Below are positions 31,795-39,473 of a DNA stretch of 64,000 bases, piece by piece (the stretch's first letter is position 1; each line of letters opens with the position of its first letter). A program made the translations under genes and the position numbers. The notes under the pieces were generated by a model. That model was given only the letters and a program-made list of their open reading frames with translations. It was not told the DNA's origin and ran no database searches. Origin of the DNA: Bog-756 sp049517675 (lineage in GTDB: Bacteria > Actinomycetota > Acidimicrobiia > Acidimicrobiales > RAAP-2); the NCBI GenBank assembly GCA_049517675.1, contig JBEKRV010000031.1:1-64000 (forward strand). Direction: 5' to 3'.

Positions 31795-33972
31795 TCAGAC
31801 CGGGCCGTCGGCCGACGCGGCGATGGCGGCCAGGAACGCGACCACCTCGTCACGGTCGAGCGTCCGCTTCATCGGGGGCACCCGGGCCAGCAGCGCGCCC
31901 CGGTAGCGGGCCGTGGCCAGTCGGCTGTCGAGCACCGCCACCACACCACGGTCCGTGCCCGACCGGATGAGGCGCCCGGCCCCCTGGGCCAGCAGGGTGC
32001 CGGCCCGGGGCAGGTCGACGGCGGCGAACGCACCCGGCCCGGCCAGCTCCCGCCGGGCCTCGAGCACCGGGTCGTCGGGACGGGGGAAGGGGATCCGGTC
32101 GATGGTGACCAGGCTGAGCGTGCGCCCGGGCACGTCGACGCCCTGCCAGAAGCCGAGGGTGGCGAAGAGGCAGGCCGTCTCGTCCACCCGGAACGCCTCG
32201 ACCAGGGCCGGCTTGGGCAGGTCCGACTGCGACAGGACCGGGACGTCCAACCGGGGGGTGAGGGCCTCGACGGCGGCCCGCATCGCCCGCCAGCTGGTGA
32301 ACAGGGCGAGGGTCCGGCCCCCGGCCGCGGCGATGAGGATCTCGAGCTCGTCGTGGAGGGCCGGCTCGGACTCCGGCCGGCGCCGGTCGGGGAGCGACGC
32401 GGCCACGTAGAGCAGCGAGTTGGCCCGGTAGTCGAACGGGCTGCCGACGTCGAGGTCGTCGGTGCCGTCGGTGGGCATGCCCAGGCGTCCGGCGAGCCCG
32501 ATGGGGACGGTGGCCGAGGTGAGGATCCCGGTGACCGATCCCCACAGCCGCTCGGCCAGGACCGGGCCCACGTCGATGGGCGACACCCGCAGGGCCGGGG
32601 CCCGGGAGCTGTCCTCCACCCAGGCCACCTCCTCGTCGCCCAGCATCGCCAGTCGGGCCAGGTCCGACGCCAGGTGCCCGGCGGCCAGCAGGACCCGGTC
32701 GCGCCGGGACCGGTCGGTCGGTGCCTCCCCGTCCCCCGCCTCGCGCTCCGCCCGGCGCAGGTGGTCGACCAGGCGACCGACCCGTCCCGAGGCGAGGGCC
32801 AGGAGGGTGCCGATCCCCGGATCGCTCCCCACCGCGGTGGCCCCGGCCGGCCGGGCCACCGGTGCCGCCCGCTCGGGCGCGTGGGCCGGCGGGGCGAGCC
32901 CGAGGTCCAGTCCGAGGGGCTCGTCTCCGGACGCCTCGTCGGACCCGTCGTCGTCCCCGGACCGGGGTCCGGTCGGGGGAGCGTCCGCCACGCCCGGGTC
33001 GGTCCCGTCGGCCAGGTCCCGGTGGGGAACGCGGCGACCCGACCACGGCCGCAGCACCCGGTGGAACACGTCGGCCAGGTCGGCCACCCCCTCGACGGCC
33101 CGTCCGGCCGCCTCGCCGCCGCTGTCGAGCACGGGTCGGGCGGCGGTGGCCAGCGCCCGGAACCGGCCGGGCCCGACCTCCAGTCCGAGGCTGTCGGTCA
33201 TGACGTCCTCGACCTCGTGGGCCTCGTCGAACACCACCACCTGGTGCTCGGGCAGGACGGCACCCCCGCTGGCCAGGTGGGCGCCGTAGAGGTGGGTGTT
33301 GACGACGACGACGTCGGCATCGGCCGCCCTGGCCCGGGCGTCCTCGGCGAAGCAGTCCCGGCCCGACGGGCACCGGAACGCCCCCGGGCACTCCCTCGCG
33401 GTGGTCGAGACCATGGCCCAGGCCCGGAAGTGCGGCTCGAAGGGGAGCTCGGCCCGGTCGCCGGTGGTCGAGTCCTCGGCCCACCGGACCAGGCTGCGCA
33501 CCTGATCGGCGATGGTCGACGGGTCCGAGGTGTCCGCACCGGAAGCCGGGGTCAGGGTGTCGTCGGCGTCCGGTGGGTCGGCCGACCCGGGGGCGAGGGT
33601 CAGCTGCCCGGTGCGGCCGCCGATCTCGGAGACCCGCTGGCGGCAGACGTAGTTGCTGCGCCCCTTGAGGACGGCGAAGGTCAGTCCGTCGCCCGTGGCC
33701 CCCGCCACCAGCGGAAGGTCCTTGTCGGCCAACTGGTCCTGGAGCGCCTTGGTGGCGGTGGCCACCACCACCCGCTCACCGGCGAGTGCGGCGGGCACCA
33801 GGTAGGCCAGCGACTTGCCGGTCCCGGTCCCGGCCTGGACGACCAGGTTGCGCCCGCCGGCCATGGCCGTGGCGACGGCCTCGGCCATCTCGACCTGGCC
33901 GGGACGGGACTCGCCCCCGCCGGGCAGGCCGGCCGCCACTCGGCGGAGCGTGGTGGACACCTCGTCGGGCAT
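31795..33972 (-). CDS. dinG: DinG-family ATP-dependent DNA helicase
   Basis: The 725-residue superfamily 2 XPD/DinG-type helicase has Walker A VVQAGTGTGKSLAYLVPA (about 43-60), an iron-sulfur region with spaced Cys (YVCRQRV; ECPGAFRCPSGRDCF), the DEAH box VVFDEAHEVED and a C-terminal block FATLGFWQGVDVPG...LLAQGAGRLIRSGTDRGVVAVLD. These helicases unwind DNA 5'-3' and handle R-loops or damaged DNA. A Pro/Asp-rich insert lies near residue 325-400. It is convergent with era. Confidence 0.93.
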   Translation of the reverse strand: MPDEVSTTLRRVAAGLPGGGESRPGQVEMAEAVATAMAGGRNLVVQAGTGTGKSLAYLVPAALAGERVVVATATKALQDQLADKDLPLVAGATGDGLTFAVLKGRSNYVCRQRVSEIGGRTGQLTLAPGSADPPDADDTLTPASGADTSDPSTIADQVRSLVRWAEDSTTGDRAELPFEPHFRAWAMVSTTARECPGAFRCPSGRDCFAEDARARAADADVVVVNTHLYGAHLASGGAVLPEHQVVVFDEAHEVEDVMTDSLGLEVGPGRFRALATAARPVLDSGGEAAGRAVEGVADLADVFHRVLRPWSGRRVPHRDLADGTDPGVADAPPTGPRSGDDDGSDEASGDEPLGLDLGLAPPAHAPERAAPVARPAGATAVGSDPGIGTLLALASGRVGRLVDHLRRAEREAGDGEAPTDRSRRDRVLLAAGHLASDLARLAMLGDEEVAWVEDSSRAPALRVSPIDVGPVLAERLWGSVTGILTSATVPIGLAGRLGMPTDGTDDLDVGSPFDYRANSLLYVAASLPDRRRPESEPALHDELEILIAAAGGRTLALFTSWRAMRAAVEALTPRLDVPVLSQSDLPKPALVEAFRVDETACLFATLGFWQGVDVPGRTLSLVTIDRIPFPRPDDPVLEARRELAGPGAFAAVDLPRAGTLLAQGAGRLIRSGTDRGVVAVLDSRLATARYRGALLARVPPMKRTLDRDEVVAFLAAIAASADGPV

Positions 33973-34031
33973 CCGCCGACACTACCGGGTGCAACCGGCG
34001 GTCCCGCTGGTCCGGCCGGGCCACCGGGCGG

Positions 34032-34790
34032 CTACCGCCAGGCCACGGCGAGGGCGGCGGCCACGCCGAGACCGACCACGACGATGCACGCCCGCAGCGC
34101 GCCGGCGGGCAGGCGCCGGCCGTAGTGGCCGCCGAGCTGGCCGCCGATGATCGACCCGGTGGCGATGAGGGCTGCCACCGACCACGACACGTGGGTGACC
34201 AGGATGAACACGACGCCGGCCACACCGTTGACCACCAGGGCCAGGGCGTTCTTCGTCCCGTTGAGCCTCTGGAGGTCGTCGTCGATGAAGATGGCCAGCA
34301 GGGCGATGAGGACGACTCCCTGGGCGGCGCCGAAGTAGCCGCCGTAGATGCCGGTGAGGAAGACGCCGGCCAGGAGTGGCGTCCCGCCGTGGACGTGGCG
34401 TTCGCCCCTCGCCGCCAGCCACCGGCTGAGGCGGGGCTGGACGGCCATGAGCACCGAGGCCAGCAGGATGAGTGCCGGCACGGCCGCCTTGAACACGCTG
34501 TGGGGGAGGGCCAGCAGGAGCACGGCACCGGTGATCCCGCCGGTGAGGGACGCCGAGCCGAGCTTCACCAGTCGGGACCGCTGGCCGCCCAGCTCCCGGC
34601 GGTAGGCCACCACGGCACTGACGCTGCCGGGCACCAGGCCCACCGTGTTGGACACGTTGGCCAGCACCGGTGGGTAGCCGAGCGCGAGGAGGGTGGGGAA
34701 GGTGATGAGCGAGCCCGAGCCCACGATCACGTTGACGGTCCCGGCGGCCAGCCCGGCGGCGAAGATGGCCAGGGCGGCCCATGCGGTCAT
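34032..34790 (-). CDS. TauE/SafE-family membrane transporter
   Basis: The 252-residue protein has about eight hydrophobic helices and the TauE/SafE signature: GLAAGTVNVIVGSGSLITFPTLLALGYPP at the N-terminus and LLAGVFLTGIYGGYFGAAQGVVLIALLA in the middle. The family exports sulfonates, sulfite or related anions. It stands alone; a neighbour that would indicate the substrate is missing. Confidence 0.88.
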   Translation of the reverse strand: MTAWAALAIFAAGLAAGTVNVIVGSGSLITFPTLLALGYPPVLANVSNTVGLVPGSVSAVVAYRRELGGQRSRLVKLGSASLTGGITGAVLLLALPHSVFKAAVPALILLASVLMAVQPRLSRWLAARGERHVHGGTPLLAGVFLTGIYGGYFGAAQGVVLIALLAIFIDDDLQRLNGTKNALALVVNGVAGVVFILVTHVSWSVAALIATGSIIGGQLGGHYGRRLPAGALRACIVVVGLGVAAALAVAWR

Positions 34791-34899
34791 GGGGAGGGTC
34801 TAGCCGCCGGTGGGTGGTGACTCAACCACCGGGTCACCGGGGGTGGCGCGGCGGGCGGGGGGACGTCCCCGGGGGACACGACCGGTGCGACCGACAGGA

Positions 34900-34905
34900 T
34901 AGGTT
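34900..34905 (+). promoter_or_regulatory. -10 element (TAGGTT), leaderless layout
   Basis: TAGGTT ends six bases before the GTG at 34912 of uppS; there is no Shine-Dalgarno. Confidence 0.55.
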
Positions 34906-34911
34906 CGCAGG

Positions 34912-35682
34912 GTGCACAACGATCAGGTGAGCGCCGGGGAGGGCGAGGGGCGCGAGGACGCCGTCCTTACCGCGGCCGACGTGGCCGGCGGGCCCATCCC
35001 GGCCCATGTGGCCTGCGTGATGGACGGCAACGGCAGGTGGGCGGCACGCCGCGGCCTCCCGCGCACCGAGGGACACGCGGCCGGCGAGGCCGCGCTGCTC
35101 GATGCCGTCGAGGGGGCGCTCGAGCTCGGGATCCCGTGGATCACCATGTACGCCTTCTCCACCGAGAACTGGCGGCGCCCGCCGGACGAGGTCCGCTACC
35201 TGATGGGGTTCAACGAGAGCCTGCTCATGCGCCGCCGGGACGAGCTCGACGACAAGGGCGTCCGGATCCGCTTCGCCGGGCGCCGCGACTGGCGGGTCCC
35301 GAAGCGCGTGCTCAAGCGCATGGACGAGTCGATCGACCAGACCCGGGACAACCGCCGGTGCACCCTGACCATGGCCTTCAACTACGGCGGACGGGCCGAG
35401 ATCGTCGACGCCGTCCGGGATCTGGTCGCCGAGGGGGTCAAGCCCGAGAAGGTCACCGAGAAGGCGATCCGGTCGCACCTCTACTTCCCCGACCAGCCCG
35501 ATCCCGACCTGGTCATCCGCACCTCGGGCGAGCACCGGGTCTCGAACTTCCTCCTCTGGCAGCTGGCCTACAGTGAGCTGGTGTTCGACGAGGTGCTGTG
35601 GCCCGACTTCCGGCGGACCCACCTGTTCGCGGCCGTGCGTGACTTCCAGCGGCGCCAGCGCCGCTTCGGGGGTGTGACCTGA
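34912..35682 (+). CDS. uppS: Undecaprenyl (polyprenyl) diphosphate synthase, cis-type
   Basis: The 256-residue cis-prenyltransferase shows the pyrophosphate-binding P-loop MDGNGRWA (37-44, catalytic Asp38), RTEGHAAG, the FSTENWRRP motif and the C-terminal RTSGEHRVSNFLLWQLAYSE. It builds the C50-C55 lipid carrier for cell-wall glycans. An N-terminal extension of about 25 residues precedes the core. It leads a run with a small membrane protein, recO and hemW (TGATG and ATGA junctions). Confidence 0.96.
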   Translation: MHNDQVSAGEGEGREDAVLTAADVAGGPIPAHVACVMDGNGRWAARRGLPRTEGHAAGEAALLDAVEGALELGIPWITMYAFSTENWRRPPDEVRYLMGFNESLLMRRRDELDDKGVRIRFAGRRDWRVPKRVLKRMDESIDQTRDNRRCTLTMAFNYGGRAEIVDAVRDLVAEGVKPEKVTEKAIRSHLYFPDQPDPDLVIRTSGEHRVSNFLLWQLAYSELVFDEVLWPDFRRTHLFAAVRDFQRRQRRFGGVT

Positions 35683-36035
35683 TGGGACGCGGCCCTTCCG
35701 CGATCGGCGGGCGTGGTGACGACCGCCGCAGGGACGACGCCGGCGGGGTGTGGATCGTCACCGGCTGGGTGGTCGGGCTGATCGTCTGGGCCGGGGTCGT
35801 CGTGGCGTGGCACGCCGGCTTCGGTGCGGCGGCCCCGTTCGTGGTGATCCCGGCCATCCTCGTGTTCATGGTCGGCGCCGGCAACCTGATCGGCGGCCGG
35901 TCGAGTCGCCCGGCGCCCCGGTTCAACCGTCCTGATCCGGTGCCGATCTCGGCGCTGCGTCCCGACGGCCGGGCATCGGCGGAGGAGGGCGCGGGGGACG
36001 GCGCCACGGCCGGGGAGCCGGGCACCGGTCCATGA
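35682..36035 (+). CDS. Small two-helix membrane protein
   Basis: The 117-residue protein has a charged N-terminus, two hydrophobic helices (VWIVTGWVVGLIVWAGVVVAWHAGF; PFVVIPAILVFMVGAGNLIGG, about 24-70) and a disordered Pro/Gly-rich tail. I do not recognise the family. It overlaps both uppS (TGATG) and recO (ATGA), so it is co-translated with them; a link to prenyl-lipid or envelope metabolism is only positional. Confidence 0.75.
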   Translation: MGRGPSAIGGRGDDRRRDDAGGVWIVTGWVVGLIVWAGVVVAWHAGFGAAAPFVVIPAILVFMVGAGNLIGGRSSRPAPRFNRPDPVPISALRPDGRASAEEGAGDGATAGEPGTGP

Positions 36036-36757
36036 CCCAGTTCCGCGACCGGGGAGTGGTGCTCCGCACCATCCGCCTGGGCGAGGCGGACCGGATCGTC
36101 ACCCTCATGACCGAGTACCACGGCAAGGTCCGGGCCGTGGCCAAGGGCGTCCGGCGGACGACCTCCAAGTTCGGGTCCCGGCTCGAGCCCCTCAGTCACG
36201 TGGCCCTGCTCGGGTGGCAGGGACGGGGCGACCTCGACACCATCGACCAGGTCGAGGTCATCGACACCTTCCGACCGGTCCGCGAGGACCTCGACCGGAT
36301 GTCGGCCGGCCTGTCGATGCTCGAGGTGGTGGACCAGGTGGGCCAGGAGCGCCACGCCAACCCCCGGCTCTACGAGATGGCGGTACGGGCCATGACCGCG
36401 CTGGCCGAGCGGGACTCGCCGATGGTGGCCCCCGCCTTCTTCCTCAAGGTGCTGGCGCTCGAGGGCTCGGCCCCCATGCTCGACGGGTGCGTGTCGTGCG
36501 GCGAGGACGACGACGCCCTGATCGTCGCGTTCGACATCGTGGAGGGCGGCGTCCTGTGCCGGACCTGCCGCCGGGGGCGGCCGCTGTCGCCGGGAGGGCT
36601 CGATCTGCTGCGCCGGACGCTCGGGGGCGGCCTGTCCGGGGTACTGGTCGAGCCGCGCTCCCCGGTGACCGACGAGGTGTCGGCACTGGCCACCGAGGCC
36701 ATGGAGGCCCATCTCGACCGTCGGCTCCGGTCGGTGCGGGCCGGCCAGGTCTCCTGA
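36032..36757 (+). CDS. recO: DNA repair protein RecO
   Basis: The 241-residue protein has the N-terminal OB fold (FRDRGVVLRTIRLGEADRIVTLMTEYHGKVRAVAKGVRR) and a C-terminal zinc-binding pair, CVSCG and CRTC. RecO loads RecA with RecR during recombination repair. The ATG overlaps the upstream membrane gene by four bases. recO beside uppS is common in actinobacteria. Confidence 0.95.
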   Translation: MTQFRDRGVVLRTIRLGEADRIVTLMTEYHGKVRAVAKGVRRTTSKFGSRLEPLSHVALLGWQGRGDLDTIDQVEVIDTFRPVREDLDRMSAGLSMLEVVDQVGQERHANPRLYEMAVRAMTALAERDSPMVAPAFFLKVLALEGSAPMLDGCVSCGEDDDALIVAFDIVEGGVLCRTCRRGRPLSPGGLDLLRRTLGGGLSGVLVEPRSPVTDEVSALATEAMEAHLDRRLRSVRAGQVS

Positions 36758-36773
36758 CGCACCGGCCGGCCGG

Positions 36774-37883
36774 TTGACCCCGTCCCCGTCGTCGAGCCCG
36801 CCGGTCCCCGCGTTCGGGGTGTACGTGCACGTCCCGTTCTGCCGCCACCGGTGCGACTACTGCGCGTTCGCCACCTACACCGACCGGGACCATCTCATGG
36901 AGGCGTACGCCGTGGCGTGCGCGACCGAGGTGGCGAGGGCGGTCGAACGCGAGGGCATGCCGGCCGCGACCTCGGTCTTCTTCGGCGGGGGCACCCCGTC
37001 CCGGTTGCCGGCGGACCTCCTGGTCTCGGTGCTCGACGCCGTGCCCCGCGTCGCCGGCGCCGAGGTGACGGTCGAATGCAATCCGGAGGACGTGACCGCC
37101 GAGCGCCTCGGCACCTACCGGCGGGCGGGTGTCACCCGGATCTCGCTCGGCGTCCAGTCGACGGTGGGACACGTGCTGGCCGGACTCGGTCGCCGCCACG
37201 GTCCCGCCCACGTGGCCGATGCGGCGGCCGCGGTGGCCGAGGCCGGCTTCGCGTCGTGGAACATGGACCTCATCCTGGGTGGCGCCGGCGAGCGCGACGA
37301 GGACTGGGAGCGGAGCCTGGCCGACGTGGTCGGACGGTCGTCGCCACCGCCCCACGTCAGTGCCTACGCCCTGACGGTCGAGCCGGGCACGCCGCTGCAG
37401 CGGGACCCGGACCGCCACCCGGACGACGACGTCCAGGCCGGTCGTTACGAGACGGCGGAGCGGGTGCTCGCCGGTGCCGGCTACCGGTGGGAGGAGATCT
37501 CCAACTGGGCCCGACCCGGCCACGAGTGCCGCCACAACCATCTCTACTGGGACCAGGGCGACTACCGGGGCATCGGTTCGGCCGCACACTCCCACCGCGA
37601 CGGTCGGCGGTGGTGGAACGTGCGCACCCCCGACCGGTACGTGGCCCTGGTCGGCTCCGACGGCCCGACGACGGCCGGCGAGGAGGTGCTCGACGCCGGG
37701 CGGAAGCGGTTCGAGGCCCTGGCCCTGGCCCTGCGGACCTCGTCGGGCGTGCCCGCCGACGCACTGCCCGACGACCCCGATCTCGACGGCCTGGTCGACC
37801 GGTCCACCGGGCGGGCGGTGCTGACCGTGCGGGGCCGGCTGCTGGCCGATGCGGTCGCCGCCCGGCTCCTCGTCCCGGTGTGA
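36774..37883 (+). CDS. hemW: Radical SAM heme chaperone HemW-like
   Basis: The 369-residue radical SAM protein has the cluster motif C23-R-H-R-C27-D-Y-C30, the GGGTPSRLP SAM-binding turn, TVECNPEDV and a C-terminal HemW domain (RHNHLYWDQGDYRGIGSAAHSH). HemW inserts heme into respiratory proteins; older annotations call it coproporphyrinogen III oxidase. The start is a TTG with no clear Shine-Dalgarno; later in-frame starts would cut the radical SAM motif close. Confidence 0.93.
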   Translation: MTPSPSSSPPVPAFGVYVHVPFCRHRCDYCAFATYTDRDHLMEAYAVACATEVARAVEREGMPAATSVFFGGGTPSRLPADLLVSVLDAVPRVAGAEVTVECNPEDVTAERLGTYRRAGVTRISLGVQSTVGHVLAGLGRRHGPAHVADAAAAVAEAGFASWNMDLILGGAGERDEDWERSLADVVGRSSPPPHVSAYALTVEPGTPLQRDPDRHPDDDVQAGRYETAERVLAGAGYRWEEISNWARPGHECRHNHLYWDQGDYRGIGSAAHSHRDGRRWWNVRTPDRYVALVGSDGPTTAGEEVLDAGRKRFEALALALRTSSGVPADALPDDPDLDGLVDRSTGRAVLTVRGRLLADAVAARLLVPV

Positions 37884-37936
37884 GCGCGGACCGCCCGTCG
37901 GCACCCCTCGTGGGTCCGGCGCCCCGGGGCAGCCGG

Positions 37937-37942
37937 TACCAT
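37937..37942 (+). promoter_or_regulatory. -10 element (TACCAT), leaderless layout
   Basis: TACCAT ends eight bases before the glycyl-tRNA synthetase ATG at 37951. Confidence 0.5.
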
Positions 37943-37950
37943 GCCCCCCT

Positions 37951-39291
37951 ATGCCCGACCCGGACGAGCCCACAGACACGCAGGCGGACCGCACCGACCT
38001 CATGGAGAAGGTGGTCGGCCTGTGCAAGCGGCGGGGCTTCATCTTCCAGTCGGCCGAGATCTACGGGGGATTCCGGTCGACGTACGACTACGGACCGCTC
38101 GGCGTCAACATGCTCCGCAACGTCAAGAACGCCTGGTGGGAGGCCATGGTCCAGCGGCGGGACGACGTGGTCGGCCTGGACGCCGCCATCCTCTCGCCGC
38201 CGGCGGTGTGGGCCGCGTCGGGCCACCTGTCGAACTTCTCCGATCCGCTGGTGGACTGCATGTCCTGCCACCAGCGGTGGCGCGAGGACAAGATCGACGG
38301 GGTCTGCCCGGCGTGCGGGTCGACGGCGTTCACCGAGGCCCGCGCCTTCAACCTGATGTTCAAGACCCACGCCGGACCGATCGAGGACGAGGGTGCCGTC
38401 GCCTATCTCCGTCCCGAGACGGCCCAGGGCATGTTCATCAACTTCGCCAACGTCCTCCAGACCACCCGCAAGCGGCCCCCGTTCGGGATCGCCCAGGTGG
38501 GGAAGTCGTTCCGCAACGAGATCACCCCCCAGAACTTCGTGTTCCGGACCCGCGAGTTCGAACAGATGGAGATGGAGTACTTCGTCCCGCCGGCCGAGGC
38601 GCAGCAGTGGTTCGAGTACTGGCTCGGGGAGCGGTTCGGCTGGTACCTCGGGCTCGGGATCCCCGAGGCGGAGCTGCGCCTCCGCCACCACGAGCCGTCC
38701 GAGCTCGCCCACTACGCGGCGAGCACCGCGGACGTCGAGTTCCTCTTCCCCTGGGGGTGGGACGAGCTCGAAGGGATCGCCAACCGGACCGACTTCGACC
38801 TGTTGGCCCACGCCGAGGCCTCGGGCGAGAAGCTCGAGTACTTCGACCAGGCGGCCAACGAGCGCTACGTCCCCTACGTGATCGAGCCGGCGGCAGGTGC
38901 CACGCGGACGATGATGGCGTTCCTCCTGTCCTCGTACGCGGAGGACGAGGTCGGGGGTGAGGCCCGCACGGTGCTCCGGCTGCACCCGAAGCTGGCCCCG
39001 TACCAGGTGGGGGTGCTCCCGCTGTCGAAGAAGGAGACGCTGGAGCCGTTGTCGCGCCAGGTGCTCGGGATGCTCCAGCCCCACTTCATGTGCGACTACG
39101 ACACCACCCAGTCGATCGGCAAGCGGTACCGTCGCCAGGACGAGGTCGGGACCCCGTGGTGCGTGACGATCGACTTCGACTCGCTCGAGGACGGCGCGGT
39201 GACGGTGCGGGACCGGGACTCGACCGAGCAGGTCCGCGTGCCCGTCGACGGACTGGTTGCCGAGCTGCGCCACCGCATGGACGCGGTCTGA
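37951..39291 (+). CDS. glyS: Glycyl-tRNA synthetase, single-chain type
   Basis: This 446-residue class II synthetase is of the dimeric bacterial/eukaryotic type. It has motif 1 region YGPLGVNMLRNVKNAWW, a zinc-type insertion CMSCHQRW...CPACGS, motif 2 FRNEITPQNFVFRTREFEQMEMEYF, and the C-terminal anticodon-binding domain (LAPYQVGVLPLSKKE...). The ATG at 37951 sits at the leaderless position under TACCAT. It is followed by a GC hairpin and then ppdK. Confidence 0.97.
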   Translation: MPDPDEPTDTQADRTDLMEKVVGLCKRRGFIFQSAEIYGGFRSTYDYGPLGVNMLRNVKNAWWEAMVQRRDDVVGLDAAILSPPAVWAASGHLSNFSDPLVDCMSCHQRWREDKIDGVCPACGSTAFTEARAFNLMFKTHAGPIEDEGAVAYLRPETAQGMFINFANVLQTTRKRPPFGIAQVGKSFRNEITPQNFVFRTREFEQMEMEYFVPPAEAQQWFEYWLGERFGWYLGLGIPEAELRLRHHEPSELAHYAASTADVEFLFPWGWDELEGIANRTDFDLLAHAEASGEKLEYFDQAANERYVPYVIEPAAGATRTMMAFLLSSYAEDEVGGEARTVLRLHPKLAPYQVGVLPLSKKETLEPLSRQVLGMLQPHFMCDYDTTQSIGKRYRRQDEVGTPWCVTIDFDSLEDGAVTVRDRDSTEQVRVPVDGLVAELRHRMDAV

Positions 39292-39314
39292 CCGCGCCCT
39301 GATCTGTCGCCCCG

Positions 39315-39338
39315 GCCCGGGGTCCCGGGGCCCCGGGC
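39315..39338 (+). terminator. GC-rich hairpin after glycyl-tRNA synthetase gene
   Basis: GCCCGGGG (39315-39322) pairs with CCCCGGGC (39331-39338) around an eight-base loop. No T-run follows. Confidence 0.45.
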
Positions 39339-39399
39339 ACCGACCGGACCCCGGACCGACGACGGCCCGGTATCGGCCGCCACGGAGATGGTGCACGGG

Positions 39400-39405
39400 T
39401 AGGCT
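39400..39405 (+). promoter_or_regulatory. Candidate -10 (TAGGCT) for ppdK
   Basis: TAGGCT lies 68 bp before the ppdK ATG, which has its own Shine-Dalgarno (AGGAG near 39459). Confidence 0.45.
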
Positions 39406-39473
39406 TGCGGGTCGACGCGCAGGCCGTGCGTCGTGCAGACCCTGCCCCGGATCCACCTAGGAGACCCTTCCTG